Positions 10,030 to 20,184 of a DNA stretch of 51,165 nt are shown piece by piece. Both the position numbers and the translations under genes were made by a program. The notes below the pieces were generated by a model, which made no database searches, was not told the origin of the DNA, and saw only the letters and a list, made by a program, of their open reading frames with translations. The first letter of the stretch is position 1. Every line of letters starts with the position of its first letter. Where the stretch lies: contig MPUH01000482.1 in the NCBI GenBank assembly GCA_001970955.1, positions 1 through 51,165 of the forward strand. The letters run 5' to 3'. Source of the stretch: Stentor coeruleus. Taxonomy: Eukaryota > Ciliophora > Heterotrichea > Heterotrichida > Stentoridae.

Positions 10030-10323
10030 TTAAAATGCTGAAGGGGTATAATTATGTAAGTATTTTTGTATTCTAAAAAATTCAAGGATTTTATATTCAT
10101 TTTCCCTTAAATTATTGAAATCTGAAAATATGACTTGAAGATTTTCCAAGAAGTTTGTAGTTTTTTTAAGGATAAATTTATGAAAAGCTTCACTTAGACG
10201 ATAAATAAATGGTGTTCCTGAAATTATGAAATTTGAATTGAATCTAAAATCTGATATTTTTGACCTAGGCCTTTCATATTCTTCTTGACTTTTACGATAC
10301 CTTCTAGCTCGTTTCTTATTCAT
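10030..10323 (-). CDS. Short hypothetical protein, or 5' part of the neighbouring broken gene
   Basis: The frame is 97 codons with ATG at 10323. It encodes a basic N-terminus (MNKKRARRYRKSQEEYERPR) followed by a mixed, partly helical segment (FHKFILKKTTNFLENLQVI). The plus strand just beyond its ATG is G-rich, as upstream of other minus genes here, which favours a real start. After its stop the same frame goes on with several stops toward the relic at 9819-9178, so it may be the first piece of one decayed gene. No domain recognised. Confidence 0.35.
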   Translation of the reverse strand: MNKKRARRYRKSQEEYERPRSKISDFRFNSNFIISGTPFIYRLSEAFHKFILKKTTNFLENLQVIFSDFNNLRENEYKILEFFRIQKYLHNYTPSAF

Positions 10324-10657
10324 TTTAGCTCTTGATGTTACTCAGTCTACAGCAAGGAAGATGAGGTTGTGGGGTTTAATAAAGTTCTAAATTCTTCAAC
10401 ATATTTCATAATATTATCAAGCATTTACTCTTCACATATGAATTTGTCCTAATATAATACTTAAACCTTCAGGAGGATTACATCAAAGATATATAATCCT
10501 GTTTATGTCTAGATAAATATCGTAAAAATTCGGTAGTTCATATTAAGCTGAATTAAATTGTACTATATTTTTAGATACCTCAAACTGAACTATTAAAAAA
10601 AATTCATCATTCCCATTTATTATTTTCTTAGTATATAAATAGGATTTAGATTGAATT
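10324..10657. other. Intergenic between divergent units
   Basis: About 330 bases with no gene, RNA or repeat that I can support. It should hold the start regions of the minus-strand unit on the left and the coiled-coil gene on the right. Confidence 0.45.
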
Positions 10658-12229
10658 ATGGATTTGATTGGGTTGTATAAAAAAAGAGCTAATTTAGATG
10701 AAGTCCGACCACCTCCTGAGATAAGTAAAGAAGAACTTTTGGCTGCACAAACTGTTGCCATGCAGGAGAAAAAAAGAGCAGCAGATTTACAAAGCCAGGT
10801 TTTAGTTATAAAACATAAATGTGATGAATCAGAAAACAATTCAAGGATTTTAACTGAAATGATTGCTAATAAAGATCAATTAATCAGCAAACTTTGGGAT
10901 GAGCTTTTGGCTATAAAAAACAAACCTTATATAGACAAAGAAAAACTAATGCAGAAACTTGATGAAGATGCTGAAGTAAGTTCTGAAGGGAAAATCGGTT
11001 TAGTCCAAGGGGCAATTGGTAAAACTCTAACCCAAAGCCCAAATATCCATTTCCAAAAAGCTCTTATGGCCGAAACTTTAGAGCTTAAAAAACTGAAATC
11101 AGACCTTACTGAATCTCAAGGAACCTGCAAAGTTCTAAATGACCGGCTTAAAGAAATAAACGAACTTTATATAAAAATTGAAAACGATGCTCAAGAATTA
11201 CGTGAAAAACTAAGAAATACTCTTTCTAATAATACAAATCTTACAAGTCAATTAGCAAAAGCTCAAAAAGATAAAGAAATTTATAGTTTAAATTTAAGCC
11301 AAGAAAACCAAGAGCTTTTAAAAAAACTTGAAATCTGTGAAATAAGTAAAAATAGAGAAGCTGATAATTATAAAAGAAAAATTGTGGAATTGAATCAAGC
11401 TGTAGAGGATTTACAAGGACAATTGAGTAAAGTGATAAGTGAAAAAAGGGCAATTGTTGATGAGAATACTGAGATTAAAGCAGAGATAAAGGATTTAGTG
11501 AATATTATAAAGAAAAAAGATATGGAAATAAAAATTTTAACTAGGGATATCGAAGATGTTACTGAAAAACTTGAAGAAAGCCAGTCAGAAGCGCAGAGGA
11601 AATACGAATACTCAGCTTTGATTAGTAGAAATACTGAGCTTAAAAACAAAATCAAAGAACTAAAACATGTGAAAATACAGATTTCTGAAAAAAAAACTCA
11701 GGATTTGATTGGAAAAATCGGGAAATTTGATGAAAATGCTGTTAGGGTGTTGGTTGATATTTTTGGTGATGGAAGCACTGAACTATTTCTTAAAATCCAT
11801 GGAATTGTTAGCAAATATAAAGCTAAATGCAAGTTTTTAAAAGCTCAGATTATTGAAATTAAACAAATGTTAGAAGATAAAAGCTTGGAAATCAGTGGGT
11901 TTAATAGGAAAATTATTAGACAAAGCATAGAGGAAAAAGAGAAAGTCCCTGGGCCAAGTGAAATATTTTTAACTAGCAACAGTCCTAATTATATGATTCA
12001 GATAGAAAAACTTAAACTTTCACTTGAAAAGCAGAAAATTACTAAGAGAAGAGCTTTGGCTGAAAATGAACAACTGAAAGAAGATATTGCGCATAATATA
12101 TTAACGATATCTGAGTTACAGATGAAGATATTAGAATTAAGATTGGATGCTAAGGACCATGATTTCTTGGCGTTTATTAATGTACAGAGTTTAGCTTTGG
12201 AACAGATGATTATAAATAAGAAACTTTGA
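10658..12229 (+). CDS. Long coiled-coil protein
   Basis: The 523-residue protein ends in TGA. From about residue 25 almost to the end it is rich in E, K, L, Q and I with heptad-like spacing and few prolines, for example LKKLKSDLTESQGTCKVLND and AVEDLQGQLSKVISEKRAIV. The only break is near 355-375 (FDENAVRVLVDIFGDGSTEL) and near 440 (VPGPSEIF), so it probably forms two or three rod segments. No catalytic domain, zinc site or membrane helix is seen. Such proteins in ciliates are often parts of basal bodies, cortical fibres or other cytoskeletal structures; that is inference. The start ATG is the first in the frame and gives a short non-coiled head (MDLIGLYKKRANLDEVRPPP). Confidence 0.82.
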   Translation: MDLIGLYKKRANLDEVRPPPEISKEELLAAQTVAMQEKKRAADLQSQVLVIKHKCDESENNSRILTEMIANKDQLISKLWDELLAIKNKPYIDKEKLMQKLDEDAEVSSEGKIGLVQGAIGKTLTQSPNIHFQKALMAETLELKKLKSDLTESQGTCKVLNDRLKEINELYIKIENDAQELREKLRNTLSNNTNLTSQLAKAQKDKEIYSLNLSQENQELLKKLEICEISKNREADNYKRKIVELNQAVEDLQGQLSKVISEKRAIVDENTEIKAEIKDLVNIIKKKDMEIKILTRDIEDVTEKLEESQSEAQRKYEYSALISRNTELKNKIKELKHVKIQISEKKTQDLIGKIGKFDENAVRVLVDIFGDGSTELFLKIHGIVSKYKAKCKFLKAQIIEIKQMLEDKSLEISGFNRKIIRQSIEEKEKVPGPSEIFLTSNSPNYMIQIEKLKLSLEKQKITKRRALAENEQLKEDIAHNILTISELQMKILELRLDAKDHDFLAFINVQSLALEQMIINKKL

Positions 12230-12505
12230 TTTTTTAAATAAGTTTTATATTTATGGGAATGTTTGATTTTGTAAGTATTAAGTTTATGATTTATACTAGA
12301 AATTTCGAGTTAAGATATTTTGATATTTTTATTTTTTTCATAGTAGAATCTGAAGTTTTATATGCCAGTTTTGATTTTATGATTTTTTTATAGTAGCTTA
12401 AGATATAAAGTGATTTATTGATAAAGTTTACTTTTAGATGTAAACTTTAGTATTATAATAAATTATTGCAAGATATTTAGGGTAGTGTAAAGATAAAAGT
12501 TTGTC

Positions 12506-12577
12506 GCATTGTTAGTCTATCGGTTAGGATGGTTGCCTTCCAAGCAGTCGAGCCGGGTTCAATTCCCGGACAATGCA
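12506..12577 (+). tRNA. tRNA-Gly (anticodon UCC)
   Basis: A full cloverleaf can be drawn without an intron. The 7-bp acceptor pairs GCATTGT (12506-12512) with ACAATGC, and the discriminator is A at 12577. The D arm contains the GG of ATCGGTTA. The anticodon stem GTTGC/GCAGT carries the loop CTTCCAA with TCC at 12539-12541. The T arm is CCGGG-TTCAATT-CCCGG, a perfect 5-bp stem with a B-box type loop. It reads glycine codons GGA, and GGG by wobble. A T-run follows directly. It stands alone between two coiled-coil protein genes. Confidence 0.96.
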
Positions 12578-12578
12578 C

Positions 12579-12583
12579 TTTTT
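12579..12583 (+). terminator. Pol III T-run terminator of tRNA-Gly
   Basis: Five T residues begin two bases after the tRNA 3' end, the normal RNA polymerase III stop signal. Confidence 0.85.
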
Positions 12584-13077
12584 ACAAATTTTAAAAATTA
12601 TAATTTTTGGAATATTTTATTGTATCGCATTTACGAAAAACTAGACAATTTCTTAAAGGAATCATATTTTATTAAAGAATAGCTTATTTTTTTGCTTTTT
12701 TTTACTATAATGGCTTATAAGCATAAAAGATATTAAAAATATATTAAAAAGCTGGTAAAAAAATAATCAGAAAGTAGTTGAAGATTTCTTTTAGATTAAA
12801 ACATTGTATTACAAAAATTATCTTTTTGTATTGGAGAATGATATTTTTTNAAAAATTATCTTTTTGTATTGGAGAATGATATTTTTTTCCTTTTATTAGA
12901 TGATTTAAAGTTTATATGTTTGATTTTTGAGTGTGAAATATACAATTTTTTAGCATAATGATTTATCTGTATATACAAAAAAAAGCATTTATAAGAATAT
13001 ATTTGCAGCCATAACATATTTAGTTAATTTCATATTCAAGTACAATTTTTATTTATTAAGTAAATCCAACTTCATTT
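12584..13077. other. Intergenic region with one assembly gap
   Basis: About 490 AT-rich bases lie between the tRNA and the 3' end of the next minus-strand gene. I see no gene. It contains the N at 12850. Confidence 0.5.
12813..12887. repeat. 37-bp direct duplication flanking a single N
   Basis: Bases 12813-12849 and 12851-12887 are identical (both begin aaaaattatctttttg). The N at 12850 lies between them, again suggesting overlapping contig ends joined by a gap. Confidence 0.8.
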
Positions 13078-14901
13078 TTATATTAAGATATTATTTAACT
13101 CCACCATCAGATAATTATCTTGAAAATTTTGAATCAACTCATCAAAAACCTTTAATTCCATCAGTTTACTAGGTATACGGCAATTCAAACACTCTTCTTC
13201 CAAACTCAAGCTCCTCTTGCAACCAGAATTCCCACAAGGCCACAAAACAGTTCTAATATTGCATTTTTTGCACATATTACACTGTATCATATCCAAAGAA
13301 CTCTGTTTATTTTTTTTAAACTCAATCAAAAACCTAAAAAAATCTTTCAAAGCTAATTTTCTTGTTTCTTCAATTTTCCCGTTAATCTCAATATCTGTTT
13401 TTTTCATCACATGCTCAAATTCATAGTTTTTTTCTTCGATTTTTTTTTTATGATACTCAATATCCTTATAAGCTTTCTCTAGATTACGCTGATAATCACT
13501 TATTTGATCTTCTAATATTGAAATTTTTTTAATAAGTTTTAGTTTTTGTTCTTGTTCTTGTGATGGATCTTCAAAAATGTGAAGAGCACAAGTTGAATTC
13601 CTTCGAGCTTTTCTTGGTTCACGGATTAAATTAAAGGATGGGCTTGGTTGATCTTTAAGCTTTTCAATTGTTTCTTTTAATATTGTTTCTTTTTCTTCTG
13701 ATTTTGTTTGAAGAATGATATAGTTTTTTTGAAGGTCTTTGTAGTTTGTGTTCACATAGTCTAGATTTTGTTTTAATGAGTCTAAGCTTTGTTCGAGATA
13801 CTCTTTTTGAGATTTGTAATTGTTTAGTTCTTTAATATCTGTTTCAATTAAACCATAGTTTTTTTTTTCTATTTCAAGTTCTTTTTGTGATCTTTTCAGT
13901 TGCGATTTAACTGTTTGTATTTCTGTGATGTAATTTGCGTTGAGTTCTGAAAGAAAAGCAACTTTACTATTTAACTCTATAATAATAAGTTCCTTTTCCT
14001 TCATCAAACTTTTAACCTTCTGCATATAATCAGTAGCTTGAACAAGTTCAATATTATTAACACGCTTTGCTTCTTCGATTTCTTGTATTCTTACTTGAAA
14101 TTCATCGATTCTGCTTTTGAATATCTTATCTTTATCTTTAATCAGTTCCTGTAAACTTTCGTGCTTGGAAGCTAAAATTTCATTTTTCCCTAAGCTTTTA
14201 TCATAATCCAATTTAAGATTTTTCAGCTTGGCTTTACGTTTTTCTAATTTTTTCTTTAAAGTATTAGTATCACTATAATACTCCTCTTCAAGTTGATGAT
14301 ACTTCTTCATAAGCTTATCATAATCATTTACCACTAAAACTTTATCATCAATACTCCCTGAACTTTTAGAATAAACCAAGCCATGTCCAGAATAATTTTC
14401 TTCAGCTTTAGGCTCATCTGCTTTATCATAAAAAAATTTGTCCTTAAATTTTCTAATTTTTGCGTCAATTTCATCATTAGAATATTGTCCTTTTAATACA
14501 TCAATTTCGCTTTTAAGTAATGGAGAATTGTTTAAATCATCTAATATTCTTCCTAGTTTTCCAAAAGAAACTAGAATTTGGGTGATTTTTTCTGTACCTT
14601 GTTGAGTATTTTTATCGCTTGTGAAGTTTTTCGTCAGTTCAGAAAAAGTTGTCCCTATTTTTTTGCAAACTCCAGTTTTTGGTGAGGCTTGAATGAAAAA
14701 TGAGTATTTAAGAGGTTTTTTGCCTTTAGGTTGAGATTTTTTATCTTCTGGTAATGCTAAATGTCTTGGGGATTGCTGTGGGCTGCAGTTTTCACGGATT
14801 TGTGGAAGGATTAAATTACTATCTTTTGGGGACTTGTCTTCTGTTTTGTTGCTTTTGTTAAGCTTTGCTTTGAGGTTAGCGTTGTTTGTCCGTTTTTCCA
14901 T
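13078..14901 (-). CDS. Coiled-coil protein with C-terminal RING-like zinc domain
   Basis: The protein has 607 residues. The first 150 are basic and Ser/Pro/Lys-rich (for example SPQQSPRHLALPEDKKSQPK). From about 195 to 515 is a long coiled coil (LEEEYYSDTNTLKKKLEKR and many similar stretches). A cysteine-rich unit at about 542-580 reads CNMCKKCNIRTVLWPCG, then GCKR and CLNCRI. The order of paired Cys, PCG, C, then C-x-x-C with a following Arg-Ile resembles small RING domains of E3 ubiquitin ligases. The usual His after PCG is Asn, so zinc binding or ligase activity may be altered. A coiled-coil/RING build fits a self-assembling E3 ligase or a structural protein; which one is open. Its start region faces 2.1 kb without genes. 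Confidence 0.82.
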   Translation of the reverse strand: MEKRTNNANLKAKLNKSNKTEDKSPKDSNLILPQIRENCSPQQSPRHLALPEDKKSQPKGKKPLKYSFFIQASPKTGVCKKIGTTFSELTKNFTSDKNTQQGTEKITQILVSFGKLGRILDDLNNSPLLKSEIDVLKGQYSNDEIDAKIRKFKDKFFYDKADEPKAEENYSGHGLVYSKSSGSIDDKVLVVNDYDKLMKKYHQLEEEYYSDTNTLKKKLEKRKAKLKNLKLDYDKSLGKNEILASKHESLQELIKDKDKIFKSRIDEFQVRIQEIEEAKRVNNIELVQATDYMQKVKSLMKEKELIIIELNSKVAFLSELNANYITEIQTVKSQLKRSQKELEIEKKNYGLIETDIKELNNYKSQKEYLEQSLDSLKQNLDYVNTNYKDLQKNYIILQTKSEEKETILKETIEKLKDQPSPSFNLIREPRKARRNSTCALHIFEDPSQEQEQKLKLIKKISILEDQISDYQRNLEKAYKDIEYHKKKIEEKNYEFEHVMKKTDIEINGKIEETRKLALKDFFRFLIEFKKNKQSSLDMIQCNMCKKCNIRTVLWPCGNSGCKRSLSLEEECLNCRIPSKLMELKVFDELIQNFQDNYLMVELNNILI

Positions 14902-15547
14902 AATTTTTTATTAGAAAATTGTCCAAAGCACTTAATAATGGAGATTGAGATGATGATTTTATTATTTTATATAAAACACTAGATGTATAATAAGCTGGGC
15001 TTAAGATAAGTTTTTAGGCGTGATAGACTTTGATTGTGTGCAATTAAAATTTTAGAGATAACCTTGGCGTTACTGTTCCTTAATATAATATATGCTATTT
15101 TTTAATTTTTTGATTTAGGGATATTAAATATATAAATAGTTCCTGTAAGCTTATTTATTAAACTGGCAGATAAAGCTAAAATATTATTGTTTAAATTCTT
15201 TAGTTGTGATTTTTAGAGCATCAAATGTTTAACTAGAAAAAATGTTTATTTTACAATAAAAAACTAATACGCAAATATAAAATACTAAATAATACCTCTT
15301 TACATATGATCCAAGATAAAAAATAATTAAATCATATAATTGTGTATTTAGATAAATTATGGGTAGCCTAGTTTTAACTTGAAAAAAAAAAATAATATCT
15401 TCTAACTATAAACTTCTAATAAAGAAGCTTATAAAAGTAAAAAAATATCTAACTTTGCAAATTGCTCAAATACTAAAAGTAAACATAAAACATTCTCATG
15501 TTATTGATGGAAAATACATAAAATCCTATATCAAATTTACCAACAGC

Positions 15548-15631
15548 TAATCCAGAAATATAAAAAGCAAAAAAATTTAAGAAGTACTATTAATCCAGAA
15601 ATATAAAAAGCAAAAAATTAAGAAGTACTAT
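15548..15631. repeat. Tandem duplication, about 42 bp, two copies
   Basis: Copy one is 15548-15590 and copy two is 15591-15631. They begin taatccagaaatataaaaag and end gaagtactat, and differ only by two bases in an A/T run. No N lies between them, so this may be a true slippage duplication. Confidence 0.85.
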
Positions 15632-16438
15632 TAATTCATAGAGATATTTAATCTTCATTTTCTAAGTAATTAAACTTTAATTCTTTTAGAAAATTTTCAT
15701 CTCCAAGCTTCGTGCTTTTAGCTGGAACTTCACATTTTGGGTAATTTTCATCAATATACCGCCTCTTCTTCAAATACCTTTAGATTTTTGCAATCTATTG
15801 ATGGCTAAGAATATCAGGCTAAAGAAAAATTAAAGTTGCTTTGGTAAATTAATCTCTATGAAGTTACTTTCTATAAGAACTAAGTTTTTTTCTCAGTAAA
15901 TATATGCAATTATCATAAAAGTTGATAGACGCATCAATATAGCTTGCTTATAGTGCTCATGTTTTAACCGAAGTTTATGTATTTTGCCAAACAGTTTAAC
16001 TTAGAAAATTAAACAATTTTTTTGATATTATTTATAACATGAATATCATAAAGCTGCTATAAATTGTAACTATCTTAAGACTTACTATATATGAAATAAT
16101 AGCCTCGCAATCTTAATAAATAAAAAATACAACTATCTAAATTTTTATTCAAAGATAAAAGGACTTGAAAAAAAAATATTTATAATTATGTTGAGGTGTA
16201 ACTTTGGATATGAGGAGTTACCAGTTAAAGCAGCGGACTATTCTAGCGAAGAAAAGTGTATCAAATTCTTTATCAATAATATAATTCAAAATATATGGCA
16301 AAACTGTTAATTTTTTTTAAGATTTAAAAGGACATTGCTTTTAGTTCCATTAAAAAAAATCTTGCTCAGGCACTATTTTCTTTAGAGAATTAACGCCTTT
16401 TCATAAAATATTATTGAAAATCTATTTATGGATCTGCT

Positions 16439-16522
16439 GTTTAAAACTCTATAAAATTATTAAGTTGTCAGGCTTAAGATGTTTAAAACTCTATAAAATT
16501 ATTAAGTTGTCAGGCTTAAGAT
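16439..16522. repeat. Perfect 42-bp tandem duplication
   Basis: Bases 16439-16480 are repeated exactly at 16481-16522 (both begin gtttaaaactctataaaatt and end caggcttaagat). There is no gap character between them. The perfect identity implies a recent event or an assembly error. Confidence 0.9.
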
Positions 16523-17046
16523 AGATTAAATTCTACTGAAATGCGCATAGACTCAAATTTTTATTTACTTTTTATCCATGACCGTCTATTATTTTTTTGG
16601 AAAAGTTTGAAGATTCAAGAGTTTATCAGAGTCTTATGGTTCTCAGACATCTGGATAAGCAGGAATTTAAGCTATACATCTATTAGATTTAAAAGATCTC
16701 TTCATCTTATCAGGATTTGATAAAATAATTATGATATCTACAGTATCAAATGTTGTAAGTAAACCAAGAAGAAAGAAGAAATTAATAAAAGCATGACTCT
16801 ATAGTAATCTTTAATGCCAAACACAATTTCCTTTTTTTTTGTTATAAGAATTAAACCTTTTAATAACAGATAAAATATCAATTATATCCACTATTAAAGG
16901 GTATGTATATTTAGCAGGGTATTTATGCAATTAATTTACATTAAAACATCCCTCAAAATGAAAAAGAGAAAGTCATTATATTCTTAGCTTTTACTATATT
17001 ATTCTTATAACCAGATTTAAATAGTTGAATTTATTTAATATATAAA

Positions 17047-19431
17047 ATGAAAAAAGGTACTAAAAGTGTTAGCAAGGAAATCATTGAAAATTTATATAGT
17101 TTATTTCTTGAAGGTCACACAGATAGAATAAACAGTGTTGCAATAACGAGCGACGATAAGTTCGTAATATCAGGATCCTCAGATAACACTATAAGAGTGT
17201 GGAATCTTTTTGAGAAACGACAAAAAACCGTACTTAAAGGTCACACATCTTACATAAACAGTGTTGTAATAACCAGAGACAATCAGTTTGTGGTGTCAGG
17301 ATCATCAGATAAAACTATAAGAATATGGAACTTAGTTAATAAACAACAAATATCGATGCTTGAAGGTCACACAGATTCTGTTTTGAGTGTTGCAGTAACA
17401 TGTGATAATCGTTTTGTAGTGTCAGGATCTGAGGATAATACTATAAGAGTGTGGAACCTGCTCGAGAAACGACAAGAAGCAGTGCTTGAAGGTCACACTT
17501 CTGGAATAAACAGTGTTTCAATAACCAGCGACAATCAGTTTGTGGTGTCAGGATCCTCAGATAACACTGTGAGAATGTGGAATTTGCTCAAGAAACGACA
17601 AGAAGCAGTACTTGAAGGTCACACAGATGAAGTAAATAGTGTGGCAATATCAAGCGAAAATCGATTTGTGGTGTCAGGATCTAAGGATAACACTGCGAGA
17701 GTGTGGAACCTGCTCGAGAAAAGATTAGAAGCAGTACTTGAGGGTCACACTTTTTCTGTAAACAGTGTGGCAATAACAAGTGATAATCGATTCGCTGTGT
17801 CAGGATCTGAGGATAATACGATAAGAGTGTGGAATTTGCTTGAAAAACGACAAGAAGTAGTATTTAAAGATAGTACTTCTACTGTATTGAGTGTTGCAAT
17901 AACGAGCAATAATCAGTTTGTGGTGTCAGGATCCTTCGATAACACTGTAAAAGTATGGAACCTTCTTGAAAAACGACAAGAAGTAGTACTTGAAGGTCAT
18001 ACGGCTAAAGTAGACAGTGTTGTAATATCGAGCGATAATCAGCTTGTTGTTTCAGGATCTTTAGATAACTCTATGAGAATATGGAACCTGATTGAGAAAC
18101 GACAAGAAACAGTGCTTGAAGATTATACAAATGGAGTAAATAGTGTTGCAATAGCAAATAATAATCAGTTTTTGGTGTCAGGATCCATCGATAGCACTGT
18201 GAAAGTATGGAATCTGCTTAAGAAACAACAAGAAGCAGTACTTGAAGGTCATACTTCTCCTGTTTTAAGTGTTGCAATAACCAGCGATAATAGGTTTGTG
18301 GTGTCAGGATCTGAGGATAACACTGTTAGAGTGTGGAATCTGATTGAGAAACAACAAGAAACAGTGCTTGAAGGTCACACGGATAGAGTAAAAAGTGTTA
18401 CAATAATGGATAGCAATCTATGTTATTCCATATCAAATAACGAATTAATACTCTGGAGTTTAAATGAAAAAAAAAATTTAATGAAATCAGTGTGTTATTT
18501 CGTTAGATTATTGAGTAATGATGAAAGTATTTGTGTAACAAGTTTTGAAAATGAGTTAGAAGTATGGAACTTGCCCAAGAAACAACAAGAAGCAGTGTTT
18601 GAAGGTCATACAAATACAATAAACAGTGTTGCGATAACAAGTGACAATTGTTTTATAGTGTCAGGTTCTTGGGATAACACTGTGAGAGTGTGGAATTTGC
18701 TCGAGAAAAAACAAGAAGCAGTGTTTGAAGGTCATACGGATATAGTTTGGAGTGTGGTAATAACAAGTGATAATCGATTTGTGGTATCAGGATCATGGGA
18801 TAACACTGTAAGAGTGTGGAACCTACTCAAAAAACAACAAGAAGTAATGTTTGAAGGTCATACAGATGGAGTAAATAGTGTTGCAATAACGAGTGATAAT
18901 TGCTTTGTAGTATCAGGATCTTTAGATAATACTGTGAGAATATGGAACCTGCTTGAAAAAAGACAAGAAGCAATACTTGAAGGTCATACAAATAGAGTAA
19001 GTAGTGTGACAATAACGAGTGACAATCGATTAGTAGTGTCAGGATCGTGGGATAAGACTGTGAGAGTTTGGAACTTGCTTGAGAAACGACAAGAAACAGT
19101 GCTTGAATGTCACAAGGATGAATTAAACAGTGTTGCAATTACGAGTGATAATCGATTTGTGGTGTTAGGATTCTTAGATAATACTGTGACAGTGTGGAAC
19201 TTTCTCAATAAAAACATTAAAAACTTGATTATGACAACTAATCATATATCTGTTCAAGCATTTGTTAGTAAACTTGAAAATAGAATTTACCTTAGCTCTG
19301 GATTTGGAATTTCTATTTTGAAACCTGATGAAAATTCAATTTATCATGAATTCTTTTTTGATAATAATCTAAAAGAGTTTTCAAATGATAATTATTGTTT
19401 TGAAGAAGACTCACTACCTAAAATCGCTTAA
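17047..19431 (+). CDS. WD40 protein with about 17 near-identical repeats
   Basis: The 794-residue protein is almost all WD40 repeats of 42 residues with a typical unit GHT-x4-SVAITSDN-FVVSGS-DNTVRVWNL-EKRQEAVLE. I count about 17 units from residue 23 to about 735. Units 11 and 12 (about residues 440-515) are clearly degenerate, leaving ten good units before them and five after. WD40 repeats form seven- or eight-bladed propellers that act as protein-binding platforms, so this chain should make at least two. The repeats are far more alike than in ordinary WD40 proteins, pointing to recent expansion or gene conversion. No enzyme domain is attached. The last 60 residues are not repeats and end with an acidic tail. 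An in-frame TGA lies just upstream of the chosen ATG, so no longer start is seen unless there is an intron. Confidence 0.92.
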   Translation: MKKGTKSVSKEIIENLYSLFLEGHTDRINSVAITSDDKFVISGSSDNTIRVWNLFEKRQKTVLKGHTSYINSVVITRDNQFVVSGSSDKTIRIWNLVNKQQISMLEGHTDSVLSVAVTCDNRFVVSGSEDNTIRVWNLLEKRQEAVLEGHTSGINSVSITSDNQFVVSGSSDNTVRMWNLLKKRQEAVLEGHTDEVNSVAISSENRFVVSGSKDNTARVWNLLEKRLEAVLEGHTFSVNSVAITSDNRFAVSGSEDNTIRVWNLLEKRQEVVFKDSTSTVLSVAITSNNQFVVSGSFDNTVKVWNLLEKRQEVVLEGHTAKVDSVVISSDNQLVVSGSLDNSMRIWNLIEKRQETVLEDYTNGVNSVAIANNNQFLVSGSIDSTVKVWNLLKKQQEAVLEGHTSPVLSVAITSDNRFVVSGSEDNTVRVWNLIEKQQETVLEGHTDRVKSVTIMDSNLCYSISNNELILWSLNEKKNLMKSVCYFVRLLSNDESICVTSFENELEVWNLPKKQQEAVFEGHTNTINSVAITSDNCFIVSGSWDNTVRVWNLLEKKQEAVFEGHTDIVWSVVITSDNRFVVSGSWDNTVRVWNLLKKQQEVMFEGHTDGVNSVAITSDNCFVVSGSLDNTVRIWNLLEKRQEAILEGHTNRVSSVTITSDNRLVVSGSWDKTVRVWNLLEKRQETVLECHKDELNSVAITSDNRFVVLGFLDNTVTVWNFLNKNIKNLIMTTNHISVQAFVSKLENRIYLSSGFGISILKPDENSIYHEFFFDNNLKEFSNDNYCFEEDSLPKIA
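17110..19230 (+). repeat. Tandem 126-bp coding repeat (WD40 units)
   Basis: The DNA repeats with a period of about 126 bp. The recurring words gaaggtcacac, gtgtcaggatc and gtgtggaa occur once per unit. The repeats near 18400-18550 have diverged most. Confidence 0.9.
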
Positions 19432-20184
19432 ATTAGTATAAGGTTATTAGTTTATATTGAGATATATTTATTCTAAATAGTTTAATTTTTTAGTTTAAAA
19501 TATGAGTCTGCAAACTTCCCAAAGTGAATTTCATGATTTTTTTTTTTACATAAATATGCATAATGAGTTCGGATATCAATTGTATAATTCCTAGAAGAAA
19601 TATAATACTCAGTAGTATTCCAAACATCATTAATGATATTTATTATTGCAGAAATTTAAGGATTAAAATAGTCTTAGCTAACAGCATAATAATAAAAATA
19701 ATTTTCTAATTCATTATCTCTTCTAACTATCAATTGGTATAATAAAAAAACATATTTTTGTATTAGGATATCAATATTTAAATAACATATTTTTATTGCA
19801 TTTTTGGTTTTTTGGGGTGGAAAAGTATAAAACCAGATAGTAAAGGAAAAACAGAAAAAAAACATGGAACTGAAGTGAAAAAACCAAAAATTTCGCACAT
19901 TATGAACACTAATTTTATAATTTTATTGATTTCTAATATTAAAAAATGCACCTAATAACTTTATTGCATCTTTTTAAATTATTTTATATCGATTAAAATA
20001 TACTAATTTTAGTTTAGAAAAAAATTACCCAAATATTTATTATCTCATAAACATTAAAACTAATAAAGCCTATATTTTCATCTTAAGATACTTTTACATT
20101 AATATTTTCCTATAATTAAATCTCATATAGCCTTCTTATTACAATATCCTTTCACATTTACTTTGAAATTATATTGTATTTCTA
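19432..20184. other. Intergenic, AT-rich
   Basis: About 750 bases between two plus-strand genes. A minus-strand frame at 19674-19898 is Phe/Tyr-rich and of low complexity, so it is probably chance. I see no RNA gene or repeat. Confidence 0.5.

Larger units (their letters stand above)
14902..17046. other. 2.1-kb gene-poor region with two tandem duplications
   Basis: No gene can be supported here. It lies between divergent genes, so both ends should carry start regions. Some minus-strand stretches look coding for up to about 43 codons (near 15640-15790), but stops occur at the rate expected by chance in such AT-rich DNA. Two short tandem duplications are listed separately. Confidence 0.5.

Noticed and set aside
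15640..16760. Minus-strand stretches that look coding if TAA and TAG are read as Gln, suggesting a reassigned code or foreign genes.
   Set aside because: Stops occur at about the rate expected by chance in DNA this AT-rich, the longest open run is only about 43 codons, and all firm genes in the window use TAA, TAG and TGA as stops.
18827..19138. A 103-codon minus-strand frame inside the WD40 gene.
   Set aside because: It is a shadow of the repeated WD40 coding sequence on the opposite strand, and the repeats keep both frames open.
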